Shown: positions 22,705 to 31,519 of the stretch, piece by piece
Layout: each line of letters starts with the position of its first letter
Numbering within the stretch: the stretch's first letter is position 1
NCBI RefSeq assembly: GCF_017311415.1
Contig: NZ_JAEKIS010000021.1
Location: 1 to 64,000, forward strand
DNA: 64,000 nt
Direction: 5' to 3'
Origin: Salipiger abyssi
GTDB taxonomy: Bacteria; Pseudomonadota; Alphaproteobacteria; Rhodobacterales; Rhodobacteraceae
The notes under the pieces: model-generated
What the model saw: only the letters and a program-made list of their open reading frames with translations
Told to the model about the DNA's origin: nothing
The model's database searches: none
Position numbers and translations under genes: made by a program

Positions 22705-25311
22705 TTACCGTTTCCCGGACTGCTCGGCGAGAATCTCCCGCAGCCGTCCGCCATAGCGTTTGGCGATGGCCTTGGCCGAGAAATTCGCGCTGATATTGGC
22801 ATAGGCGGCTTCGGCCCTGGCGGCGCGGGCGGCCGGGTCGTCATAGGCGGCACGGATCTGGCGGGCGGCATCCTCGACGCTGGGTTCGGCCCATTTCGAA
22901 TCCGGTCGCACGAAGATGTAATCGCCCTGCTTCAGCCGGCTCTCTTCGTAATCGACCAGCCAGGCGGTCTCCTCCGAGCAGAAATCCATATTGCCGGAAT
23001 AGGCGGTGCAGATCACCGGCACCCTGAGCGCCATGGCCTCGATCATGCCAAAGCCCCAGCCCTCGGATTTGTGCAGCGAGATATAGCAGTCCGAGCCCGC
23101 CTTGAGCTGCAACAGGTCGCGATAGCTCAGCGTCTCGTTCATCACCACGATGCGGGGATCGTCCGACATGATCGCGTCGACGCGGTCCCAGAGCTGCACC
23201 TGCACCGGATCGAACACGCTGTCGCGGTTCTGCGTCTTGACCACCAGCCGGGCCTCGGGCACGCCCTCGAACGCCTTCTGGAAGGCGGTGAGCACCGCGA
23301 CCGGGTTCTTGCGCTGCACGAAGGAAAAGCTGTCGAAAGCCACCAGGCAGACGTAATGGCTGTCGTCGAAGCGGAAGCGGCGCTTCACGTATTCGCGGGC
23401 CTCCGCATGGTTGATGTCGGGATGCTCCTCATAGCACATACCGACATTGACCACCGGCTTGCCCTTGGCGTCGGGCTGGTAGATCTGCACGCCGTATTCG
23501 GTCGAGACCCAGATCTCGTCCAGCAGCTCCATGCCGAGGTAATGGCAATAGGCCGGCATATCGAGCTCCCAGAAGAAATACCCGATATTATAGGCGCCCG
23601 AGAACACGTCGGGCTGATAGGCATAGGCCAGCGGCGTGGATTCCGCGTTGAGGTTGATCAGGTTGATCTTGGCGGGGCCGTAATCCTCGATCAGCGTATC
23701 CGAGGAGAAGCCCTCGGGCGCCGGGTTGTCGAGATCGAAATCCACCCCGCGCACGTTCAGCCCGGTCTCGCGCAGGATGGCGGCGGAAAGCCGCGTCGCC
23801 TGGCCGAGCCCGGAGGCCTTGGCCAGCGGGCCGATCAGCTGCACATCGACCTCCTCGCGGTCGGGCTCGGGGATCGGCAGGGCGGCGGCCTCGAACCGGT
23901 TGCCCTCGCGGTCGCGGGTCAGGAAGGAATAGCTGTCGAGATCGAAGAATTTCTTGCGCAGCAGGGCGGCGTAACGGTCGCGGGGCAGGGCGATGTAATC
24001 GGGCGTCCCGTCTTCGTTTGCGGTCTCGTCCGCCTCCGTGCCATGGCTCTTGGGCTGGGCGTTCAGCGCGTTGACGAAGAGTTCCAGATCCGAGGCGTCG
24101 TTTTCGTTCTCGGGATTGGGCGCCAGCAGCTTGTTGATCTGGGTGCGCGGCATGTAGCGCAGCAGGTCGGGCCGGATCGTCGCGTGCAGCAGCAGGGACA
24201 GGGCCAGCGTCTTGCGCCCCTCCGCCGAGCCGGGATCGAGGAAATGCAGTTTCGGGCTGTCGAGGAAATAGCGCTCGGTGAAATAGCTCAGCGGCCAGGC
24301 GTCGAGCCGGCGCGAGGGATGCACGCCGCGCAGGAAATCCGCGAAACGGTCGGGGACCAGGCAATCCTCGAAATACATATGGGTGACGTCCTGATGTGCC
24401 CACCAGAACAGCACGTTCATGTATGTGTCGCGGTCGTTGAGGTTGAGCTTGCTCATCATGTCGGGACGGCCCGACAGCCGCCACCACATGATCCGGCTGA
24501 GCGTGTAGTTCTGCCCGCCCATGACCAGGGGGGCGTTGAGGTAATCCACCAGATCGCGGGCGAGCGGGACGCGGCGCTTTTCCTGGCTGCGATAGGCGGT
24601 CAGATACCAGTAGAGATAGCGGTCCTGGCTCTCGAGTCCCTTCTCGACGGCGTAATGCTCGTCCATCCGGTAGCGGTAGCGCACGTAATCGAGATAGGCC
24701 GGCTGGCCGCTGTCGGGGATCTCGGGGATCAGCCGGTCATGGGTGAACATCGTGCCGTGCCGGGCAAAGGGCGGCTGTTCGACCGGCGGCAGCGGGCCGT
24801 CGGGGGCCGGGGTCTCGTCGAGCAGCTCGAGCATCGCCGCAAGCTCGGGTTTCAGCGCGTGGCGGCAGCGCGCCACATCGTCGGCGCCGACCCTGGGGTT
24901 GTTTTCGTCGACGGCGAGATGCAGGGTTCCCAGCTCGACGCTGTTCTCGCCCTGGGTGCGGATGCTCACATGGCCGTCGGCTTCGGCGATTTTCTGATAG
25001 AGCGCGTCGGACAGGCCGAACTGGAAGCCGCAGGCCGCCTCGCCGCCGGTGGCGGCGCGCACATCCTCGCGGATGGCATCGGCGATACCTGCGTCCAGCA
25101 GCGTGTCGCCCGCGTAGAGGCCGATCGGAACCCGCCCCTTCTTGCTGTCGCGATAGATGACCCAGCCACGGACCACGCCCTCTTCGGAAAGCCCGTCGAC
25201 ATTTCCCCGAAACGGGCCGTGATACTGGTGGCCGTTGATATCGACCGGGCCCTTCAGCAGCCGCCGGGCGGCCGACCGGAGCTTCGTTTTCAGGGGAAAG
25301 CCGGGGGTCAT
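22705..25311 (-). CDS. Large GT4-family glycosyltransferase
   Basis: The 868-residue protein has a C-terminal GT-B/GT4 domain (about residues 490-860): 'LIGPLAKASGLGQATRLSAAIL', 'GYFFWELDMPAY', 'LVVKTQNRDS' and the donor-site motif 'HKSEGWGFGMIEAMALRVPV' near residue 745 (E-x7-E). Residues about 34-105 ('GNVDGLSEEGVVRGWVIYRD' to 'ACGFQFGL') form a beta-sandwich accessory domain seen at the N-terminus of other polysaccharide glycosyltransferases. Residues 190-470 are helical with no recognised family. It is a cytoplasmic enzyme for polysaccharide assembly, coupled to the downstream sulfotransferase and 31 bp after gmd. Donor and linkage are unknown. Confidence 0.82.
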   Translation of the reverse strand: MTPGFPLKTKLRSAARRLLKGPVDINGHQYHGPFRGNVDGLSEEGVVRGWVIYRDSKKGRVPIGLYAGDTLLDAGIADAIREDVRAATGGEAACGFQFGLSDALYQKIAEADGHVSIRTQGENSVELGTLHLAVDENNPRVGADDVARCRHALKPELAAMLELLDETPAPDGPLPPVEQPPFARHGTMFTHDRLIPEIPDSGQPAYLDYVRYRYRMDEHYAVEKGLESQDRYLYWYLTAYRSQEKRRVPLARDLVDYLNAPLVMGGQNYTLSRIMWWRLSGRPDMMSKLNLNDRDTYMNVLFWWAHQDVTHMYFEDCLVPDRFADFLRGVHPSRRLDAWPLSYFTERYFLDSPKLHFLDPGSAEGRKTLALSLLLHATIRPDLLRYMPRTQINKLLAPNPENENDASDLELFVNALNAQPKSHGTEADETANEDGTPDYIALPRDRYAALLRKKFFDLDSYSFLTRDREGNRFEAAALPIPEPDREEVDVQLIGPLAKASGLGQATRLSAAILRETGLNVRGVDFDLDNPAPEGFSSDTLIEDYGPAKINLINLNAESTPLAYAYQPDVFSGAYNIGYFFWELDMPAYCHYLGMELLDEIWVSTEYGVQIYQPDAKGKPVVNVGMCYEEHPDINHAEAREYVKRRFRFDDSHYVCLVAFDSFSFVQRKNPVAVLTAFQKAFEGVPEARLVVKTQNRDSVFDPVQVQLWDRVDAIMSDDPRIVVMNETLSYRDLLQLKAGSDCYISLHKSEGWGFGMIEAMALRVPVICTAYSGNMDFCSEETAWLVDYEESRLKQGDYIFVRPDSKWAEPSVEDAARQIRAAYDDPAARAARAEAAYANISANFSAKAIAKRYGGRLREILAEQSGKR

Positions 25312-25342
25312 CTATATATCCTGTCTGCTGCTCTTACTCTGA

Positions 25343-26356
25343 TCAGGCGAGCGCGTCGTAATCGGCGCGGGCCATCATTTTTGCCAGATCCCGCACATCG
25401 ACCTTCGGCACCCAGCCCAGCTTGTCGCGGGCCTTGGAGGGATCGCCGATCAGCAGATCGACCTCGGCGGGGCGGTAGAATTTCGGATTGACCTTCATCA
25501 CCTGCTTGCCGGTCTTGCGGTCGGTGGCGGTCTCGGCGTCGGCCTCGCCTTCCCAGACCAGATCCATGCCCAGCTCTTCGGCGGCATAGGTGAAGAAATC
25601 GCGGATCGTGGTGGTCACCCCGGTGGCCAGCACGTAATCGTCGGCCTCGTCCTGTTGCAGCATGCGCCACATGCCCTCGACATAGTCGCCGGCAAACCCC
25701 CAGTCGCGCCTGGCGTCCATGTTGCCCAGCTCCACCGGTCGCTCGCCGCCGCGGGCCAGCGCCGCCAGTCCGAGGGTGATCTTGCGGGTGACGAATTCCT
25801 TGCCCCGGAGCGGGCTCTCGTGGTTGAACAGGATCCCCGAGCTGGCATGCAGGCCGAAACTCTCGCGGAAGTTCATCGTCATGTGATGGCCCAGCACCTT
25901 GGCCACGCCATAGGGCGAGCGCGGATAGAGCCGGGTGGTCTCTTTCTGCGGCACTTCCTGGACAAGGCCGAACATCTCGGAGGTCGAGGCCTGATAGAAG
26001 CGCGTCTCGGGGCGCAGGGTGCGCAGCGTGTCGAGGATGCGCACCACCGCCATGCCGTCGGCATCGGCGGTGTAGACCGGCAGTTCCCAGGAGGCGCCGA
26101 CGAAGCTCTGGGCGGCGAGATTGTAGAACTCGTCCATCTCGATGCCGCGGATGGTGCGGAAGATGTTGTTCTGTTCGGTCAGGTCGAATTCGTGGAGCGT
26201 GACTTTATGGGCAATGCCCAGGGCTTCCAGGCGGGGGGTCTCGGCTTGCGAGATCCGGCGCACGCCGCCATGAACCTCATAGCCTTTGTCGACGAGAAGT
26301 TTCGCCAGATAGGCCCCATCCTGGCCGGTGATCCCTGTGATGAACGCTGTTTTCAT
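25343..26356 (-). CDS. gmd: GDP-mannose 4,6-dehydratase
   Basis: The 337-residue short-chain dehydrogenase has 'FITGITGQDGAYLAKLLV' (NAD(P)-binding), 'YNLAAQSFVGASWELP', 'ASTSEMFGLVQEVPQKE' and the catalytic 'SPYGVAKVLGHHMTMNFRE' (Tyr-x3-Lys). It converts GDP-mannose to GDP-4-keto-6-deoxymannose. No second-step enzyme (Fcl, Rmd or Per) is in the window, so the final sugar must be finished by enzymes encoded elsewhere. AAGGAAAAC-type ribosome site (GGAA) precedes the ATG. It sits 31 bp upstream of the large GT4 gene. Confidence 0.95.
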   Translation of the reverse strand: MKTAFITGITGQDGAYLAKLLVDKGYEVHGGVRRISQAETPRLEALGIAHKVTLHEFDLTEQNNIFRTIRGIEMDEFYNLAAQSFVGASWELPVYTADADGMAVVRILDTLRTLRPETRFYQASTSEMFGLVQEVPQKETTRLYPRSPYGVAKVLGHHMTMNFRESFGLHASSGILFNHESPLRGKEFVTRKITLGLAALARGGERPVELGNMDARRDWGFAGDYVEGMWRMLQQDEADDYVLATGVTTTIRDFFTYAAEELGMDLVWEGEADAETATDRKTGKQVMKVNPKFYRPAEVDLLIGDPSKARDKLGWVPKVDVRDLAKMMARADYDALA

Positions 26357-26655
26357 GTTTTCCTTAGCCTTTGAAAGTCACCAGGACATGCGCGCCGCTG
26401 GGACGAGCAGGGCCGCGTTGCCGCAGAGGTGATACCCTCCAGTCTTTTTTTGCGCAACGAGATAGGGCTGCCGTCGCATCGCACGGTCTGGCGCCGTGTC
26501 GCTTCCGGCGGAATCGTGCTGTCAGGCCGGGCGGCCATGGCGGGGCCGCCCGCCGGAGAGCGTGGGTCGGCGTGTCTCCAGTCAGGCGTTCCGGTCGGCA
26601 ATCGATTTCGCTCAATGTCATTTTCGGTCGTGCAAAAAGGCGGGCTGCGGGCGTG
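26357..26655. other. Non-coding gap before gmd
   Basis: A 299-bp gap between the end of a capsule-type transferase gene and gmd, both on the minus strand. No gene is convincing. A run of seven T at about 26445-26451 reads as seven A on the coding strand upstream of gmd. It probably holds a promoter for the gmd-manC group and the end of the preceding transcript. Confidence 0.4.
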
Positions 26656-27777
26656 TCACTGCGCCCATTGTACCGCGATATCGGTGTCGATCTGGTTGTA
26701 GCCCCAGGCGCTGCGCAATTGCTGGCGAAAGCGGTTCGGCTTCGCCGGCAGGCGGAGCCCATCCTTGGCGGACAGCGCAATCCCGGTGGAGGCCAGCGTG
26801 TCGCGCCAGAAATCCGGTGTGATGATGGCATCGCCGACATTGATCCCCTCGAGCCCCACCGAGAAGCTGTCATGCGTGAAGCCCGGGATCAGGTAATGGC
26901 CCTGCTTGCCGAAATAGCGCGCTTCGTGCACGCAGCTCGAGGACAGCGCGGCCACGCCCCTGAGATTGTGGTGGGAGACCAGCCGGTAGAAATTGTCCGT
27001 GGTCACCGTGTTCCTGGGCAGGCGGCTCTGTATCTGCTCCAGAACCTGTTTCTGCGGCTCCAGCGGGTGCTCCTTGATCAGAACGTGATCGTATTCGCGG
27101 GCGATCTCCTGAAGCCGGTCGAAATGGTCGAGCGCAGTGACGAAGCGCCCGTTCTCGATCACCACCTTGTCGTAGCTGGTCTGGAGGATGAGCAGCAGGC
27201 TGTTGGGCCGTGGCGGGTGCGGGTTGGCCTTGGCCACGTTCGAGGACAGCACGCCCGCCTGGAGGCGGATGAGCGCTTCGGGCACTTCGTAGGCGCGGAG
27301 CGCCTCGGTGATCTCGGGGCTGCTGGCGCTGGTCTCGAACAGCAGGTCGTCCATGAACCGCACCGGCGACAGCGAGCAATCCACGAAAGGGATGCCGTGA
27401 CGGTTCAGGAACGTCACCAGATAGGGCGGCAGTTCGAAGCCGATCACCAGGCTGTTGCCGAAGAGGCGCAGGAATATGTCCTCGACCATCGCAGGCAGGG
27501 TCTCGGCGGCGAAGAGCGTCGGCCAGCTGTGGATGTTCGGCGCCTGCCAGAACATCCTGTAGATCGAGGCGACGGCATCGCGGTCGAACCGGGACTGGTT
27601 GACCCAGTTATTGTCCCAGTGAACGATTTCGCAGGGCAGCCCGGTGGCCATCCGGACCGGGGTTTCCAGCAGCCGCGCGAGCCACTGGATATTCTCGTGC
27701 TGGGTGGGGCGCAGCGTCGCCACGGAGGGGCGCAGGAAATCCCCGGTGAAGATGACTTTCTCGATCGGCATGCTCAT
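26656..27777 (-). CDS. Capsule-type glycosyltransferase-like protein, cassette A
   Basis: The 373-residue protein resembles GT-B capsule enzymes such as KpsC/KpsS and related transferases. It starts with a Rossmann-like strand 'KVIFTGDFLRPS', and has 'YDHVLIKEHPLEPQKQVLEQI' (the K-x-HP-type motif of such families) and 'LVSHHNLRGVAALSSSCVHEARYFGKQ', a nucleotide-site segment. It is a homologue of the gene at 36408-37550. Its start overlaps the preceding glycosyltransferase stop by ATGA. Given kdsA, kdsB and kpsF just upstream, a Kdo or other acidic-sugar transferase is a reasonable inference, but it is not shown by the sequence. Confidence 0.62.
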   Translation of the reverse strand: MSMPIEKVIFTGDFLRPSVATLRPTQHENIQWLARLLETPVRMATGLPCEIVHWDNNWVNQSRFDRDAVASIYRMFWQAPNIHSWPTLFAAETLPAMVEDIFLRLFGNSLVIGFELPPYLVTFLNRHGIPFVDCSLSPVRFMDDLLFETSASSPEITEALRAYEVPEALIRLQAGVLSSNVAKANPHPPRPNSLLLILQTSYDKVVIENGRFVTALDHFDRLQEIAREYDHVLIKEHPLEPQKQVLEQIQSRLPRNTVTTDNFYRLVSHHNLRGVAALSSSCVHEARYFGKQGHYLIPGFTHDSFSVGLEGINVGDAIITPDFWRDTLASTGIALSAKDGLRLPAKPNRFRQQLRSAWGYNQIDTDIAVQWAQ

Positions 27778-28901
27778 GCGGCCGCCTCCAGCTTGTCGGC
27801 CCGGAGGGTGGCAAGGATATGGCGGAACGGTTCGGTCCAGGCGTCGCTGCGTTCGACGACGACGTTCTGGATCATTTGTTTCGACAGGCGTGTCCGCAGG
27901 CGGGGATCGGCGAGCAGCGCGCCGATCCGGTAGGCGAAGGTTTCCTTGTCGTTGGCGACCAGCGTGTCCGGGAGCAGGTGGCGCATGCCGCGGGCGCCCT
28001 CGTCCGAGGTCAGGATCGGCACGCCGTAGCAGATCGCCTCCAGTGTCTTGGTTTTGACGCCGCCGCCGGCATAGGTGGGGTTCAGCGCCAGATCGACCTT
28101 GCCGTAGATCTCCACCAGATCCTCGACCCGTTCGTGATTGATCACGGTGGTGTTGGGCGGCTGGAAATCCGGGACGGTCACGTTGCCGACGATATGCAGG
28201 TTGGTCTGCTGGCGGACCAGCGGCATGATCTGGCGCAGCAGGTAGTCGAGCGTCATGTCGTTGACATCGCTCTGGGCGGCGATGAACAGCAGATCCTGCG
28301 CGTTCTGCCTGGCGCGGTAGATGTCGCGCACCGGCAGGCGGAACGGCGCTGTGACGATCGGGATATCCGTCATCTGGACGAACTCGGCGTGATCCTCGTC
28401 CGACATGGCGATGGCGATATCGTAATAGGACAGTTCCGCGCCCTCGCTCTCCGGGGTCATCGAAAAGGTGGGGGTCAGCCCGTGCCGGGCGAAGGACCGG
28501 GTCCGCTGCGACTGGCAGTCATGGGTGTCGATGATGCGCACGATATCCGGCGACAGATGTTCGATCATCCATTTGCGGTTGAAATAGGGGGTCAGCACGC
28601 CATCGAACCCGTTGGATTCGAGGTAATGCTTGATGCCCCGGACCGCCAGCTGCCGGTCCGCGCGCACCCCGGGGATGTCGCCTGCGCCGAGCGTCGCGAC
28701 CAGCGTCTTGAGGTGTTTCCGGTCGATCAGCTCATAGGGGGCCTGCTCGGCGAAAGACGCGAATTTCTCATGCATGGTGACGCTGCTGATCACCGTCAGA
28801 TCGCAGACATTGCTGAGCGACTGGCAGAGGCTTTCGTAGCGGATGGCTGTGCCGACATTGGCTTCCCAGTAGGGAAAGTCGCAAAGAGCAGCGATCTTCA
28901 T
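27774..28901 (-). CDS. GT4-like glycosyltransferase, cassette A
   Basis: The 375-residue protein starts 'MKIAALCDFPYWEANVGTAIR' (donor/acceptor loop of GT-B enzymes). The C-terminal half has 'LHIVGNVTVPDF', 'VEIYGKVDLALNPTYAGGGVKTKTLEAICYGVPILTSDEG', the GT4 donor site with K-x-(K)-x2-E-A pattern. Start and stop both overlap neighbours by the tetramer ATGA, so three genes (28898-29749, this, 26656-27777) are translationally coupled. The frame is open further upstream but lies over the previous gene. Cytoplasmic; the sugar is unknown. Confidence 0.82.
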   Translation of the reverse strand: MKIAALCDFPYWEANVGTAIRYESLCQSLSNVCDLTVISSVTMHEKFASFAEQAPYELIDRKHLKTLVATLGAGDIPGVRADRQLAVRGIKHYLESNGFDGVLTPYFNRKWMIEHLSPDIVRIIDTHDCQSQRTRSFARHGLTPTFSMTPESEGAELSYYDIAIAMSDEDHAEFVQMTDIPIVTAPFRLPVRDIYRARQNAQDLLFIAAQSDVNDMTLDYLLRQIMPLVRQQTNLHIVGNVTVPDFQPPNTTVINHERVEDLVEIYGKVDLALNPTYAGGGVKTKTLEAICYGVPILTSDEGARGMRHLLPDTLVANDKETFAYRIGALLADPRLRTRLSKQMIQNVVVERSDAWTEPFRHILATLRADKLEAAA

Positions 28902-29749
28902 TGGTCTGCCGGCTGTGCGCCGCCGTCTCCGATTTCGAAACCGCTCACCGCGCTGTCCTCGCCGGAGGCCGGCTCCGTGAGCGGGCGGCAGGTGAAGCGC
29001 GAGATATTGGCGCCCAGAAGCCGGGTGTCCTGCGCGTTGGGCTGCCGGAAGTCGGTCATGACGAATTCGACCGGCAGGTAATTGGCGGATTTCAGGTCTT
29101 CCCCTTTCAGCGTCAGCCGCGCGGTGAACCGCGTCGGCGTGTTTTGCTCGGGGACGATTTCGGCCAGCGTCTCGCCGGCGCGGATGGTCAGGCTGCCGAA
29201 CTGTTCGGGATCGAGCAGATGGCCCTCGATCTCGACGATCTGGTCGACCGTGCCCAGATGCGGCAGGCATGCGACCGAAACCTCGCCCGGGCGCATCCAG
29301 CGGTGCACGCGGTTTTCGGAACGCTCCAGCGCGTGCCAGCCGAAGGCGAGGACCGAAGGTTCGAAGCCGAAACTCTTGGCGGCCCGGGTGATGGTCTCGA
29401 GCCGCTCGCCATAGGCCGAGATCGCCAGCGGATCGTCGTAGATCCTGGCGGGATCCTGCTCGCTGCGGTTCTCCATCTCGAGCCGCAGCAGATACAGCTG
29501 CGCCTGGACCTGCGAAATGCGCTTGTTGACCTGTTTGTACAGCTCTTCCGGAGACAGGGCGGAGCCGATCGCGTTGTTCTCCTCGAAGACCGAGGCGATG
29601 TAATCGGGCACGTTGCCCAGCACTTTCATGTCGATCCGGGTATCGACATGATGGCGCATGCGGTCGAGCTGCATCAGGATGCTGACCTGCTCGGCGATCG
29701 CTGCGATGCTGTCGTCATTCATCGGCTGGGTCGCTTTCTTGTCTTGCAT
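28898..29749 (-). CDS. Hypothetical helical/beta-sandwich protein, cassette A
   Basis: A 283-residue protein of unknown function. Residues about 10-105 are helical ('AIAEQVSILMQLDRMRHHV', 'VNKRISQVQAQLYLLRLEMENR'). The rest is beta-rich, with 'MRPGEVSVACLPHL' and an end 'PNAQDTRLLGANISRFTCRPL'. The 'D-x-R-x-LG-x2-(I/V)' ending is a hallmark of beta-sandwich domains attached to polysaccharide glycosyltransferases. It pairs with the protein at 38789-39460, which has the same layout and position. It may be a glycan-binding or scaffolding partner for the GT4 enzyme encoded by the next, overlapping gene; this is inference. Confidence 0.65.
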   Translation of the reverse strand: MQDKKATQPMNDDSIAAIAEQVSILMQLDRMRHHVDTRIDMKVLGNVPDYIASVFEENNAIGSALSPEELYKQVNKRISQVQAQLYLLRLEMENRSEQDPARIYDDPLAISAYGERLETITRAAKSFGFEPSVLAFGWHALERSENRVHRWMRPGEVSVACLPHLGTVDQIVEIEGHLLDPEQFGSLTIRAGETLAEIVPEQNTPTRFTARLTLKGEDLKSANYLPVEFVMTDFRQPNAQDTRLLGANISRFTCRPLTEPASGEDSAVSGFEIGDGGAQPADQ

Positions 29750-29789
29750 GTGTCCGGGAGTCCTTTGGTGAAAGCCGTTGCGGAAGATC

Positions 29790-30638
29790 TCAGCTCGAAA
29801 GCGGCAGGACCGGGTCCTGCGATTTGGTCAGATCGTCCAGGGCACGCAGCTGGCCGATGAGCTTGCCCATCAGATCCACCGGGATCATGTTCGGTCCGTC
29901 GGAAGGCGCGTTGTCGGGATCCTCATGGGTTTCGATGAACAGCCCCGAGACGCCCACCGCCACGGCGGCGCGCGCCAGCACCGGAGCGAATTCGCGCTGC
30001 CCGCCAGAGGTCGTGCCCTGGCCGCCGGGCTGCTGCACCGAATGGGTGGCGTCGAACACCACCGGGTAGCCGGTCTGCCCCATGATCGGCAGGCCGCGGA
30101 AATCGCTGACCAGCGTGTTGTAGCCGAAGGAGGTGCCGCGGTCGCAGAGCATGATGTTCTCGTTGCCGGTCGAGGCGATCTTTTCGGCGACGTTCTTCAT
30201 GTCCCAGGGGGCCAGAAACTGGCCTTTCTTGACGTTGATCGCGCAGCCGGTCTTGCCGGCGGCGAGCAGCAGGTCGGTCTGCCGGCACAGGAAGGCCGGG
30301 ATCTGGATCACGTCCACGACCTCGCCCGCCGGCGCGCATTGCGCGGCGTCGTGCACATCGGTCAGAACCGGCACGCCGAACTCGTCGCGGATCTTCGACA
30401 GGATGGTCAGCCCCTCTTCCATGCCGAGGCCCCGCTGGGTGCTGATCGAGGAGCGGTTGGCCTTGTCGTAGCTGGCCTTGAACACGAATTTTGTGCCGGT
30501 GGCGGCGCAGGCTTCGGCGATCTTCTCGGCCATCATGCGGGCATGATCGAGGCTTTCGAGCTGGCAGGGGCCGGTGATCAGGAAGATCGGGTTTTTGCCG
30601 CCAACGGGAATGTCGCGAATGGTGATGGTTTTGGTCAT
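29790..30638 (-). CDS. kdsA: 3-deoxy-8-phosphooctulonate (Kdo-8-P) synthase
   Basis: The 282-residue enzyme condenses arabinose-5-phosphate with phosphoenolpyruvate to Kdo-8-phosphate. Signatures: '[22 protein letters not shown]', '[11 protein letters not shown]', '[22 protein letters not shown]', '[13 protein letters not shown]', '[13 protein letters not shown]'. The Cys in '[14 protein letters not shown]' is present, but the metal-dependence class cannot be assigned from it alone. The frame opens 15 codons earlier; I chose the ATG at 30638, the family's usual start. It forms a cluster with kdsB and kpsF. Kdo is also needed for lipid A, so a chromosomal copy is likely and this one probably serves capsule. 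Confidence 0.94.
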   Translation of the reverse strand: MTKTITIRDIPVGGKNPIFLITGPCQLESLDHARMMAEKIAEACAATGTKFVFKASYDKANRSSISTQRGLGMEEGLTILSKIRDEFGVPVLTDVHDAAQCAPAGEVVDVIQIPAFLCRQTDLLLAAGKTGCAINVKKGQFLAPWDMKNVAEKIASTGNENIMLCDRGTSFGYNTLVSDFRGLPIMGQTGYPVVFDATHSVQQPGGQGTTSGGQREFAPVLARAAVAVGVSGLFIETHEDPDNAPSDGPNMIPVDLMGKLIGQLRALDDLTKSQDPVLPLSS

Positions 30639-30726
30639 GGGTCCAGTCTGTCTCGGTCTGAAAGGCTCTGGGTGGGAAGTCATGCGGTCTGGCGCGGGGC
30701 GTGTCCAGCGCCCCGTGCCAGGGGGC

Positions 30727-31515
30727 TTACAATGCCTTCAGCGCGGCTTCGATCCGTGGCACGTCGGTGGGGTTGTTCAGTTCCCAGAACACCCGGCCAC
30801 GCGCCGAGACCTCGACGCAGCGCACGGGGATGCCGGCGTGCAGAAACCGCAGCTGTTCCAGCCCTTCGAGATTTTCCAGCTGGCAGGGCTGGCGGGCGGT
30901 GTAATCGCGCAGCGCGCCGGGCCGGTAGGCATAGACGCCGACATGATGGAAGACCGGGATCGGATCGGGCAGCTTGCCCGGGTCGATATAGGGCAGCACC
31001 TCTTTCGAGAAATACAGCGCCCGCATCTGCGCGTCGAACACCGCCGTGGTGCCGCCGACGCGGCCGTTCTTGCGGTCCTCGACAAAGGCGTCATAGGTGT
31101 CGCGGTCGCAGCGCAGCACCGGTGTGGCCATGGCCATCTCGGGCTCGGCGCGCATCGCCGCCACCAGCTCCTCGACGAACCAGGGCGGGGTCAGCGGCGC
31201 GTCGCCCTGGAAGTTCACCACCAGCTCGGGCTCGGCACCGAGCTTTTCCAGCGCATCGGCGCAGCGTGCGGTGCCGTTCTCGCAGCTTTCCGCGGTCATC
31301 ACGACATCGCCGCCGAAGCCGCGCACCGCCTCGGCGATGCGGTCGTCGTCGGTGGCCACATAGACGGCGTCGATGCCGGCGATCTGGCTGGCGGCCTCCC
31401 AGCTCATCTGGATCAGGGTCTTTTCGCTGCCATCGGGCTGGCGCAGCGTGGCCAGCGGCTTGCCCGGGTAGCGGGTCGAGGCGTAGCGGGCAGGGATGAA
31501 GATGACGGTATTCAC
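30727..31515 (-). CDS. kdsB: CMP-Kdo synthetase (3-deoxy-manno-octulosonate cytidylyltransferase)
   Basis: The 262-residue enzyme activates Kdo with CTP. Motifs: '[19 protein letters not shown]' at the N-terminus, '[23 protein letters not shown]', '[13 protein letters not shown]' and '[19 protein letters not shown]'. The GTG at 31515 is used as start; it is 4 nt after the kpsF stop and a GGAG lies inside the end of kpsF. The capsule version of this enzyme is often called KpsU, so this gene may be kpsU in function. It makes the donor for capsule Kdo transferases. Confidence 0.92.
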   Translation of the reverse strand: MNTVIFIPARYASTRYPGKPLATLRQPDGSEKTLIQMSWEAASQIAGIDAVYVATDDDRIAEAVRGFGGDVVMTAESCENGTARCADALEKLGAEPELVVNFQGDAPLTPPWFVEELVAAMRAEPEMAMATPVLRCDRDTYDAFVEDRKNGRVGGTTAVFDAQMRALYFSKEVLPYIDPGKLPDPIPVFHHVGVYAYRPGALRDYTARQPCQLENLEGLEQLRFLHAGIPVRCVEVSARGRVFWELNNPTDVPRIEAALKAL

Positions 31516-31519
31516 AGGT

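Noticed and set aside
22639-25491. A 950-codon plus-strand open frame
   Set aside because: It lies opposite the well-supported GT4 gene and codes for a His/Gly/Val/Arg-rich product without motifs.
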